Below are positions 1 to 6,108 of a DNA stretch of 12,768 bases, one piece after another. The stretch's first letter is position 1; every line of letters begins with the position of its first letter. This DNA comes from JBBQSN01 sp038213835 (GTDB lineage Bacteria > Actinomycetota > Actinomycetes > Actinomycetales > CAWJMD01). The DNA is taken from NCBI GenBank assembly GCA_038213835.1, contig JBBQSN010000100.1, forward strand, positions 1 to 12,768. The letters are read 5' to 3'. Under the pieces are notes generated by a model that saw only the letters and a list, made by a program, of their open reading frames with translations, was not told the origin of the DNA and did not search any database. Position numbers and translations under genes: made by a program.

Positions 1-1065
1 CGGGGCGGTGGTGGCGACCCGCACGTGCCGGACGCCCGCGGCGCCGTAGAACGCCCCCGGCGCGACGAGGATCCCGCGGTCGGCGAGCCACGCCACGCTC
101 TGCCAGCAGTCCTCGTCGCGGGTGGCCCACAGGTACAGCCCCGCCTCGGAGTGCTCGACCCGCAGGCCCGCGGCGTCGAGCGCCCCGAGCAGCTGCTCGC
201 GCCGCCGCCGGTAGACCTCGCGCTGGGTCGCCACGTGCGCGTCGTCGGCCAGCGCGGCCACCATCGCCGCTTGGACCGGGGCCGGGACGATCATCCCCGC
301 GTGCTTGCGCACCTCGAGCAGGCGGCGGACCAGGGCAGGGTCGCCCGCCGCGAAGGCGGCCCGGTAGCCGGCCAGGTTGGACTGCTTGCTGAGCGAGTAC
401 ACCGCCAGCAGCCCGGTGGGGTCGCCGCCGCTGACCTCGGGGTCCAGGACGCTCGGCACCGGCTGTCCCTCCCAGGCCAGCTCGGCGTAGCACTCGTCGC
501 TGGCCACGACCGCCCCCCGCTCGCGGGCCCAGGCGACCACCTTGGCGAGGTGCGCCACGCCCAGCACCTTTCCGGTGGGGTTGGACGGTGAGTTCAGCCA
601 GACCAGGTCGACCGGGCCCGGGCCCAGCGCCGTGGTGGCGTCGGCGAGGACCACGCGGCACCCGGCGATCCGGGCACCGACGTCGTAGGTGGGGTAGGCG
701 ACGCGCGGGATGACGACCGTGTGCTCCGGCCCGAGACCGAGCAGCGTGGGGAGCCAGGCGACCAGCTCCTTCGAGCCGATCGTGGGCAGCACGCCGTCGG
801 GGTCCAGACCGGGGACGCCGCGGCGGCGGGCGAACCAGTCCGAGACCGCCCGTCGCAGCACCGGTGTGCCGTGGGTCTGCGGGTACCCGGGGGCGTCCGA
901 CGCCGCCGCCAGCGCGTCGCGGAGGACCGCCGGCGTGGGATCGACCGGGGTACCGACCGAGAGGTCGACGAGGCCGTCGGGGTGCTGCTCGGCCGTGGCC
1001 CGGTAGGGGACCAGGGAGTCCCAGGGGAAGTCGGGCAGCGCCGCCACCCGCGAGCCGACGGTCAC
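1..1065 (-). CDS. dapC: Succinyldiaminopimelate transaminase (DapC-type), 3' end outside window
   Basis: This PLP-dependent class I/II aminotransferase probably converts N-succinyl-2-amino-6-ketopimelate and glutamate to N-succinyl-LL-diaminopimelate in the cytosolic lysine/DAP pathway. About 355 residues are visible; family length is roughly 360-370, so only a short C-terminal tail is missing. The motif YSLSKQSNLAGYR puts the Schiff-base lysine at about K227. A SPSNPTGK segment and SDECYAE lie upstream, and the carboxylate-binding arginine is near R349 (HVRVATT). The start is GTG at 1065; the GTG five bases upstream runs straight into a stop. No strong Shine-Dalgarno is visible, and the gene begins 10 bases after the ferredoxin stop, so it is probably co-transcribed and reinitiated. 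The dapC call rests on fold motifs plus the ferredoxin neighbour, a pairing I recall from other actinobacteria. Another aminotransferase of the same fold is the main alternative. Confidence 0.88.
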   Translation of the reverse strand, partial: MTVGSRVAALPDFPWDSLVPYRATAEQHPDGLVDLSVGTPVDPTPAVLRDALAAASDAPGYPQTHGTPVLRRAVSDWFARRRGVPGLDPDGVLPTIGSKELVAWLPTLLGLGPEHTVVIPRVAYPTYDVGARIAGCRVVLADATTALGPGPVDLVWLNSPSNPTGKVLGVAHLAKVVAWARERGAVVASDECYAELAWEGQPVPSVLDPEVSGGDPTGLLAVYSLSKQSNLAGYRAAFAAGDPALVRRLLEVRKHAGMIVPAPVQAAMVAALADDAHVATQREVYRRRREQLLGALDAAGLRVEHSEAGLYLWATRDEDCWQSVAWLADRGILVAPGAFYGAAGVRHVRVATTAP

Positions 1066-1075
1066 GGCACGAGGG

Positions 1076-1402
1076 TCAGGCCTCGCTCGCCTGCGGGGGC
1101 AGGGCGGCGATGAGCGGGTGGTCCTTGGGGATCAGGCCGAGCTTGGCGGCGCCGCCGGGCGAGCCGAGGTCGTCGAAGAACTCGACGTTCGCCTTGTAGT
1201 AGTCGGCCCACTGCTCGGGGGTGTCGTCCTCGTAGTAGATCGCCTCGACGGGGCAGACCGGCTCGCACGCACCGCAGTCGACGCACTCGTCGGGGTGGAT
1301 GTAGAGCGAGCGCTCACCCTCGTAGATGCAGTCGACAGGACACTCCTCGATGCACGCCTTGTCCTTGAGGTCGACGCACGGCTGCGCGATCACGTAGGTC
1401 AC
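1076..1402 (-). CDS. fdxA: 7Fe (3Fe-4S/4Fe-4S) ferredoxin, FdxA/FdxC type
   Basis: This is a 108-residue soluble electron carrier of the seven-iron type common in actinobacteria. Cysteines C9, C17, C21 and C25 lie in the first half, with CP after C21. The second half has C40, C43, C46 and C50 in a CxxCxxCxxxCP arrangement. This layout fits one 3Fe-4S and one 4Fe-4S cluster, with C50 probably completing the first cluster as in the family. The acidic C-terminal half (residues 55-108) is the usual extension of this class. The start is GTG at 1402, chosen because an AGGAGG sits 8 bases upstream. It is the first gene of a likely two-gene unit with dapC. The redox partner cannot be read from the sequence; ferredoxins of this type often serve cytochromes P450 or oxidoreductases. 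Confidence 0.95.
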   Translation of the reverse strand: MTYVIAQPCVDLKDKACIEECPVDCIYEGERSLYIHPDECVDCGACEPVCPVEAIYYEDDTPEQWADYYKANVEFFDDLGSPGGAAKLGLIPKDHPLIAALPPQASEA

Positions 1403-1410
1403 TGCGGGTG

Positions 1411-1416
1411 CCTCCT
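1411..1416 (-). promoter_or_regulatory. Ribosome binding site of the ferredoxin gene
   Basis: The minus strand reads AGGAGG, a perfect match to the 16S rRNA anti-Shine-Dalgarno sequence. It sits 8 bases before the GTG at 1402 and fixes that non-ATG start. Confidence 0.85.
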
Positions 1417-1490
1417 GGAGCTCTGGTCCTGGTCGCGAGGGGGGTGCTGGGGCGCGGTGGGCGCCCGGCTGCTGACGCTGTGCTGACGAC

Positions 1491-1499
1491 CTAGTATCG
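1491..1499. promoter_or_regulatory. Candidate divergent -10 elements between ferredoxin and acetyltransferase genes
   Basis: Two overlapping -10-like hexamers lie in the 143-base divergent gap. TAGTAT on the plus strand (1492-1497) would drive the acetyltransferase with a leader of about 40 bases. GATACT on the minus strand (1499-1494) would drive the ferredoxin with a leader of about 85 bases. Both keep the conserved A at position 2 and T at position 6. No convincing -35 is seen on either side. Start sites are inferred by spacing only. Confidence 0.4.
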
Positions 1500-1545
1500 C
1501 CGACGTCAGGACAGTCTGTCGCACCGGGCAGGGCGGGGAGGACGC

Positions 1546-2532
1546 GTGTCTCACGGACGGCTCGCTGCCGCGCACGTGGGCCGCCGCGTCGTGGTCCGGC
1601 GCCGGCTGCCCGACGGCTCGGCCACCGACCTGCTCGGTGAGCTGGTCGCCCTGGACCCGCTGCGGCTGCTGCCCGACGACGGCCCGCACGTCGAGGTCCC
1701 CTGGGACGAGGTGCTGGCGGCCAAGGTGGTGCCGGCGCGGCAGGTGCGCCCGTCGTCCTCGATCGCCGACGTCGCCCGGGTGCAGGACCTCGGCTGGCCC
1801 GGCCTGGAGCGCGAGCGGCTCGGCGGCTGGGTGCTGCGGGCCGGCGGCGGCTTCACCGGGCGCGCCAACTCGGCCCTGCCGCTCGGTGACCCCGGCGCAC
1901 CCGTGGCAGAGGCGGTGGACCGGGTCGAGCGGTTCTACCGCGATCGGGACCTGGTGCCGCGGTTCAGCGTCGCGTTCAGCCTGGACACCGCCGTCCGCAG
2001 CGACCCCTCGCCCGAGCTCGACGCCGAGCTGGACCGGCGGGGCTGGTCCCGTCTCGACCGGACCCTGGTGCTCGTCGCAGACCTGCGTCGCCTCCCGCCA
2101 CCGCCGGCCCCCGCGGACGGGGACGCCCTCGACCTCACCACCGCACCGGACCAGGACTGGCTGCGCCTGTACCGCTATCGCGGTGGCGACCTGCCCGCGG
2201 TGGCGCGCGAGGTGCTGGTCGCGGCCGAGCACCAGGAGTTCCTCGTGCTTCGCCGTGACGGCCGTCCTTCGGCCTGCGGCCGGGTCGCCGTGGCGCGCGG
2301 GTGGGCCGGCGTCACCGCGATGCAGGTCGAGGACACCGTGCGCCGGCAGGGCCTGGGCTCGGTGGTCCTGGCGCACCTGCTCGCCCGCGGGAAGTCGCTG
2401 GGGGCGCGCTGGGGCTACCTGCAGGTCAGCGCCGACAACACCCAGGCGCTGGCGCTCTACGCCGCCACGGGCTTCACCCCGCACCACGGCTACCACTACC
2501 GGCTCGCGCCGGACCGACCAGCGACCCACTAG
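1546..2532 (+). CDS. GNAT family N-acetyltransferase, Rv0428c-like
   Basis: A 328-residue acetyl-CoA-dependent acetyltransferase of unknown substrate. Residues 1-60 look like a small beta-barrel (SH3-like) N-terminal domain. Residues about 70-190 match the degenerate first half seen in this family (WPGLERERLGGWVLRAGGGF, then the RANSALPLG stretch). Residues about 195-322 form the active GNAT domain. The acetyl-CoA pyrophosphate loop is R267-QGLG (residues 267-271), followed by the typical beta-strand and NTQALALYAATGF helix. The start is GTG at 1546 with GGAGG 4 bases upstream, slightly close. It stands alone on the plus strand, diverges from the ferredoxin gene, and its TAG overlaps the stop of the convergent VanW gene. 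The Rv0428c/cg3035 family name is from memory of the domain layout. Small molecule versus protein acetylation cannot be decided here. Confidence 0.88.
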   Translation: MSHGRLAAAHVGRRVVVRRRLPDGSATDLLGELVALDPLRLLPDDGPHVEVPWDEVLAAKVVPARQVRPSSSIADVARVQDLGWPGLERERLGGWVLRAGGGFTGRANSALPLGDPGAPVAEAVDRVERFYRDRDLVPRFSVAFSLDTAVRSDPSPELDAELDRRGWSRLDRTLVLVADLRRLPPPPAPADGDALDLTTAPDQDWLRLYRYRGGDLPAVAREVLVAAEHQEFLVLRRDGRPSACGRVAVARGWAGVTAMQVEDTVRRQGLGSVVLAHLLARGKSLGARWGYLQVSADNTQALALYAATGFTPHHGYHYRLAPDRPATH

Positions 2533-4205
2533 GGCGTGCAGTCGATCCGGTCCTCGGGGTTGTACCGGGTGCGGAAGGTCTCGCGCTTCTTCTCCGCACC
2601 GCCCTGGCTGAAGATCCGGGTGACGCTCACGTCGAACCCGCTCTGCGGAGCCTGGTCGACGCAGTCCGGCCCGGAGCCGGTGTCCACGCCGGGCTGGGTG
2701 AGGTTGGTGCGGGGTCCCTTGACGGCCTCGACGTCCCAGACCTTGGTGCTCCAGAACCGGGTGTGCACCTGGCCGCCGGAGACGTACATCTGGATCAGGA
2801 CGCCGTACGGCGAGTCGTTGGTGAACTCGAGGTCGACGTTGTCGAAGTTGACCGTCGCCTCGCGGCCCTCGGGGTAGCGGCTGATGTAGAACGAGTGCGG
2901 CTTGTGCTCGACGTCCTCGAGGCCGGCGAAGAACATCCCGTTGAACAGGGTGGTCGCGACCTGCGAGACGCCGCCGCCGTAGTCGATCGTGAGCCGGCCG
3001 CCGACGATGACCGGCGCCTCGTTGTACCCCTTCGCGGGGGTGCGCTCGCCGAGGGTGTCGTTCAGGCTGAAGGTCTCCCCGGGCAGCAGCAGGGTGCCGT
3101 CGACGGTGTCCGCGGCGATGGTGATGTTCTCGGTGCGACCGGCGTTGTCGGTGAGGTCGGTCGCGAACTCCGACACCTTCTCCACCACCCCCAGCGCCTC
3201 GGCCTCGGCGGTGGTCACCTCCGCCTCGCGCACGGCCGCCGCGACAGTGGCCACGCGGTCGGGCGCGGCGAACGCCGCCTGCACGGCGGTGGCGAGCTCG
3301 GTCGGGTCGAGCGTGACGCCGTTCGTGGCCGGGACGACGACGGGGGCACCGTCCTGGATCCGCACCGTCGCGTCCTTCGTCGCCGTCTCCAGGCCCGGCT
3401 CCACCTCGACCAGGACGGCCTTGAGCCTCGCGCCGTCGACCGCGGGGACGAGCTCGCCGTCCTGGGCGGTGAGCGACAGGGCGGGGACGAGCTGCTCCGG
3501 GGTGAGCGCGACCCGGGTCTTCCCGACCGCGACCGTGACGGGGCCGGCGGTGGCCGGAGCGGCGAAGGAGGCGATCGCCGCGTCGACGTCGGCCTGGTCG
3601 ACGGCCGGCCCCTCGACCTGCGCCGGCAGCTCGATCGCCGGACCCGACTGTGGCCAGCCCGCCCGCACCGCCTGGACCGAGCCGTTGACGTCGAGGGTGA
3701 CGCCGGGGACGGGAGCCACGGGCACGGCGGCAGCGCCCTCGAACCTCACCCCGCCGTCGACCGGCGCGGTGTCGACCTCGTCGGCGAGGGCGTCCAGGCT
3801 CGAGCGGAGGGCGGCGGCGTCGACCCGGGTGGCGGCCGGCACCGAGGTCTCGCCGCTGAACTGGCGGAACACGACCCGCGGGTCCCAGCTGAACCCGACG
3901 ACGTCGTCGACGGTGGCGTCGACGTCGATCTCGAGGCCGGACCCGGCCGGGCTGATCGTGAGCTCCCGCTCGGCGACGCTGACCCGCAGCGGGAGCGCCG
4001 CGCGGGCGACCAGCTGGTCCTCCAGCCGGGCCCGGGCCTGGCCCTCGGACATGCCGCCGACCTGGACGCCGGCGACCTCGACCCCGGCCGGCACCCGGGT
4101 GGAGGACCACCAGGCCAGCAGCGTGTATCCACCGACCAGCACGAGCAGCACCACCACCGGGATCCACAGCTGGCGCGGCCGCCGGTCGGGTCGCTCTCGC
4201 GCCAC
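2529..4205 (-). CDS. VanW family membrane-anchored protein with tandem peptidoglycan-binding-type repeats
   Basis: A 558-residue envelope protein. A short basic N-terminus precedes one hydrophobic segment at about residues 13-33, without a clear signal-peptidase site, so it is probably a membrane anchor with the rest outside. Residues about 60-310 contain two related units of the PG_binding_4 type: 'PLRVSVAERELTISP' pairs with 'PVTVAVGKTRVALTP', and the PVPGVTLDVN region pairs with ATNGVTLDPT. The VanW domain follows at about 340-480, with LLPGETFSLN, TPAKGYNEAPVI and DYGGGVSQVATTLFN (Y409 to about N421). The C-terminal tail has cysteines C515 and C556. The start is GTG at 4205, chosen because AAGGGGG lies 5 bases upstream and the membrane segment is then correctly N-terminal. 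VanW is named after an accessory gene of some vancomycin-resistance clusters, but these proteins are common in Gram-positives and their biochemical role is unknown. It does not by itself imply resistance. Confidence 0.9.
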   Translation of the reverse strand: MARERPDRRPRQLWIPVVVLLVLVGGYTLLAWWSSTRVPAGVEVAGVQVGGMSEGQARARLEDQLVARAALPLRVSVAERELTISPAGSGLEIDVDATVDDVVGFSWDPRVVFRQFSGETSVPAATRVDAAALRSSLDALADEVDTAPVDGGVRFEGAAAVPVAPVPGVTLDVNGSVQAVRAGWPQSGPAIELPAQVEGPAVDQADVDAAIASFAAPATAGPVTVAVGKTRVALTPEQLVPALSLTAQDGELVPAVDGARLKAVLVEVEPGLETATKDATVRIQDGAPVVVPATNGVTLDPTELATAVQAAFAAPDRVATVAAAVREAEVTTAEAEALGVVEKVSEFATDLTDNAGRTENITIAADTVDGTLLLPGETFSLNDTLGERTPAKGYNEAPVIVGGRLTIDYGGGVSQVATTLFNGMFFAGLEDVEHKPHSFYISRYPEGREATVNFDNVDLEFTNDSPYGVLIQMYVSGGQVHTRFWSTKVWDVEAVKGPRTNLTQPGVDTGSGPDCVDQAPQSGFDVSVTRIFSQGGAEKKRETFRTRYNPEDRIDCTP

Positions 4206-4210
4206 GCTCG

Positions 4211-4217
4211 CCCCCTT
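4211..4217 (-). promoter_or_regulatory. Ribosome binding site of the VanW gene
   Basis: AAGGGGG on the minus strand lies 5 bases before the GTG at 4205. It supports that start over longer in-frame extensions that would read back into the flavin reductase gene. Confidence 0.6.
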
Positions 4218-4224
4218 CGTCCCC

Positions 4225-4241
4225 GTCCGCGCCGCGCGGAC
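4225..4241 (-). terminator. Perfect 7-bp GC hairpin between flavin reductase and VanW genes
   Basis: GTCCGCG, a 3-base loop and CGCGGAC form a perfect stem in the 56-base gap. There is no T tract after it, so it is not a classical intrinsic terminator, though actinobacterial terminators often lack one. It may instead be a leader hairpin 7 bases before the VanW ribosome binding site. Confidence 0.4.
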
Positions 4242-4247
4242 AGGGAC

Positions 4248-4253
4248 ATCGTA
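4248..4253 (-). promoter_or_regulatory. Candidate -10 element for the VanW gene
   Basis: The minus strand reads TACGAT, which fits the TAnnnT consensus, just after the flavin reductase stop and about 43 bases before the VanW start. No good -35 is seen 16-18 bases upstream. If used, the transcript would begin close to or inside the hairpin at 4225-4241. Confidence 0.35.
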
Positions 4254-4261
4254 GGTGCGAC

Positions 4262-4789
4262 TCAGCCGATCCGGCGGTACCTGCCCTGGTAGTAGAGCAG
4301 CGGCGCCGGTGCCTGGTCGGGCGCCCGCACGGCCAGCACCTCGCCGACGACGAGGAAGTGGTCGCCGGCCGGGTGGACGGCGTCGGTGCGGCACTCGAAC
4401 GTCGCGAGCGCCCCGTCCAGCAGCGCGACGCCCGTCACCGACCCGCGGTGGTGCGCCACCCGGTCGAGCTGGTGCAGCACCGGACGGCCGGGCGAGGCCA
4501 GCCAGTCGGCGGAGCCGCGCGAGCCCTCCGCCAGGACGCTGACGCCCCAGACCCCGGACTGGCGCACGGCATCGAGGAACCGGGCGTCCTCGGCGACGCT
4601 GACGACCACGAGCAGCGGGTCGAGCGACACCGACGCGAAGGCGTTGGCGGTCATCGCGTGGTCGTGGCCGTCGAGCCGGCTGGTCATGGCGCAGACGCCG
4701 GTGGCGAACCGGCCGACGGCGGCACGGAAGTCGTCGACGGTCGGGCCGAGCGGCTCGTCCGAGGCCCCGGCCGGGGCGGGCTGGGTCAC
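4262..4789 (-). CDS. Flavin reductase-like FMN/FAD-binding protein
   Basis: A 175-residue single-domain protein of the flavin reductase-like split-barrel family, the reductase component type of two-component flavin monooxygenases (HsaB/HpaC-like). It probably uses NAD(P)H to reduce free flavin in the cytosol. Visible family marks are DDFRAAVGRFATGV (residues 19-32), MTANAFASVSLDP (46-58), HPAGDHFLVVGEV near 140-152 and the C-terminal PLLYYQGRYRRI. The usual second proline after SLDP is replaced by leucine. The GTG start at 4789 overlaps the TGA of the upstream membrane-protein gene by 4 bases (GTGA), so translation is probably coupled. No monooxygenase partner is visible in this window; the neighbours are mshB and the small membrane protein. 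It could bind flavin without being a reductase. Confidence 0.85.
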   Translation of the reverse strand: MTQPAPAGASDEPLGPTVDDFRAAVGRFATGVCAMTSRLDGHDHAMTANAFASVSLDPLLVVVSVAEDARFLDAVRQSGVWGVSVLAEGSRGSADWLASPGRPVLHQLDRVAHHRGSVTGVALLDGALATFECRTDAVHPAGDHFLVVGEVLAVRAPDQAPAPLLYYQGRYRRIG

Positions 4790-5214
4790 GGCGCCACCTG
4801 CGGGGTCCGGGCGTAGCGGGTGCCGACCTGCTCGGCGCGCCGGCGGGCGGCGGTGTCCCGCACCTGCCGCACGAGCACCAGGCCCACGACCGCGGCCAGC
4901 CCGGTGCCGAGCAGGTAGACCTCGCCCAGCGTGTCGTCCACCACGAGGACGTCGCCGCCCGGGCCACCGGAGGACGCCAGGACGTTGGTGCCCGCGATCG
5001 CGAGCACGAACACCACCAGGCCGGTGCGACCGGACGTGCCGGCACCCAGGGCCACAGCGGCCGCTCCTGCCAGCAGCACGACCAGTACCACCCCGACCGG
5101 CCAGCGGTCACCGTCCACGGCGAGGTGGGCGTGGTGCCAGAGCACGCCCACGACGCCCACGAGCAGGCCGACGGCAGCGCCGGCGAGGCCGTCCGCCACC
5201 CGGCGCAGGACCAT
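4786..5214 (-). CDS. Small four-helix membrane protein downstream of mshB (possibly DUF6113)
   Basis: A 142-residue protein with four predicted membrane segments at about residues 10-29, 40-58, 64-80 and 99-115. A short extramembrane loop at 81-98 carries D88, D93, D94 and E98. The C-terminal tail is basic (RQVRDTAARRRAEQ). The ATG at 5214 overlaps the mshB stop in TGATG; an in-frame GTG one codon earlier is an alternative. The gene ends in a GTGA overlap with the flavin reductase gene. I recall small membrane proteins annotated DUF6113 in this position after mshB in other actinobacteria, but cannot confirm membership. I can assign no function. Confidence 0.8.
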   Translation of the reverse strand: MVLRRVADGLAGAAVGLLVGVVGVLWHHAHLAVDGDRWPVGVVLVVLLAGAAAVALGAGTSGRTGLVVFVLAIAGTNVLASSGGPGGDVLVVDDTLGEVYLLGTGLAAVVGLVLVRQVRDTAARRRAEQVGTRYARTPQVAP

Positions 5215-6080
5215 CACGGCCGACCGGCGGGCAGCAGGGAGCAGAACCACTCGGTCCCGGCCAGGTCGTGCCACACGCCGTTGCTGAGCGCGTAGGCCGA
5301 ACGGTCCTCGTCCAGGACCACCTGGGTCGCGTGCGCGCGCAGGGCCGCGGCCTTGACGGCCACCTGGTCGTCGCCGGTGACCCAGTGCGTGACGGCGTCG
5401 TCCGCGACGACCACGGGCGGCCAGGGGGCCGAGCCGGTCTCCAGGCCGAGCGCCCGCAGCCGCCGGACGCCCGCCTCGTGCCGGGAGACGGGCGAGGCCA
5501 CGGCCAGCACCTGCTCGACCTGCCAGGTCGACGCGGTCACCGCCGCCTGGCTCACCCGGTGCGCCTGGACGTGGTCGGGGTGGCCGTAGCCGCCCTCGGC
5601 GTCGTAGGTGACCAGCACGTGCGGCCGCACCTCCTCCAGCACCCGGACGAGGTGCGCGGCCACCTGCTCGGCCGGCAGCGAGGCGAACGCGTCCGGGGCG
5701 AGGTCCGCAGGGACGACCGCCCGACCGTGCTCGCCCCACACCATCCCGGAGTCGCGGAACCGGGTGCCGGCGTCCTCCCCGAGGAAGCGGTGGTCGGTGA
5801 CACCGAGCGCTGCCATCGCCGCCGCGAGCTCGCCGGTGCGGTGCTCGGCGAGCGCGTCGTCGTCGCCCTGGAGGTGGGCGAGCGGGCCGATCACCTCACC
5901 CTTCTCCCCCCGGGTGCAGGTCACCAGGGTGACCGATGCGCCCTCGGCCACGCAGCGCGCCATCGTCGCGCCGGTGGTGAGCGTCTCGTCGTCCGGGTGG
6001 GCGTGCACGAGCAGCAACCGGAGCGGGGAGCCGTCGCCGGTGTGCAGGCCCTCGCGCACCCGGCCCTCGACGTCGTCCAC
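5214..6080 (-). CDS. mshB: N-acetyl-1-D-myo-inositol-2-amino-2-deoxy-alpha-D-glucopyranoside deacetylase (MshB)
   Basis: A 288-residue zinc deacetylase of the PIG-L/LmbE family that removes the acetyl group from GlcNAc-inositol in mycothiol biosynthesis, making mycothiol's GlcN-Ins scaffold in the cytosol. The zinc motif HAHPDDE places H28 and D31 as ligands and D30 as the likely general base. GGYGHPDHV supplies H170 as third ligand, with Y165 and H167 matching the catalytic Tyr and His described for M. tuberculosis MshB. The C-terminal FLSL-type end of MCA paralogues is absent. The start is GTG at 6080, whose ribosome site is weak. A second GTG seven codons in (6059) has GAGGG in front and could be the true start; nothing functional lies between. 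It lies 28 bases after typA and overlaps the next gene by 1 base. Mycothiol conjugate amidase is the main alternative, but the length and neighbours favour MshB. Confidence 0.93.
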   Translation of the reverse strand: MDDVEGRVREGLHTGDGSPLRLLLVHAHPDDETLTTGATMARCVAEGASVTLVTCTRGEKGEVIGPLAHLQGDDDALAEHRTGELAAAMAALGVTDHRFLGEDAGTRFRDSGMVWGEHGRAVVPADLAPDAFASLPAEQVAAHLVRVLEEVRPHVLVTYDAEGGYGHPDHVQAHRVSQAAVTASTWQVEQVLAVASPVSRHEAGVRRLRALGLETGSAPWPPVVVADDAVTHWVTGDDQVAVKAAALRAHATQVVLDEDRSAYALSNGVWHDLAGTEWFCSLLPAGRP

Positions 6081-6108
6081 CCCGCCAGTCTGCCCCGAGA
6101 CGCGCCGA

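Noticed and set aside
1399..4167. A 922-codon open frame on the minus strand across the acetyltransferase and VanW genes.
   Set aside because: It is out of phase with the VanW frame and antisense to the acetyltransferase; the translation is mostly Arg, Gly, Ala and Pro, as expected for a GC-driven shadow.
2529..4205. VanW as evidence of a vancomycin-resistance cluster.
   Set aside because: No VanH, VanA or VanX ligase/peptidase or VanRS genes are near, and VanW proteins are common in actinobacteria without resistance.
4262..4789. An F420-dependent or pyridoxamine-oxidase-like split-barrel protein.
   Set aside because: The MTANAFASVSLDP and AGDHFLVVGEV motifs and the C-terminal YQGRY fit the flavin reductase-like family better.
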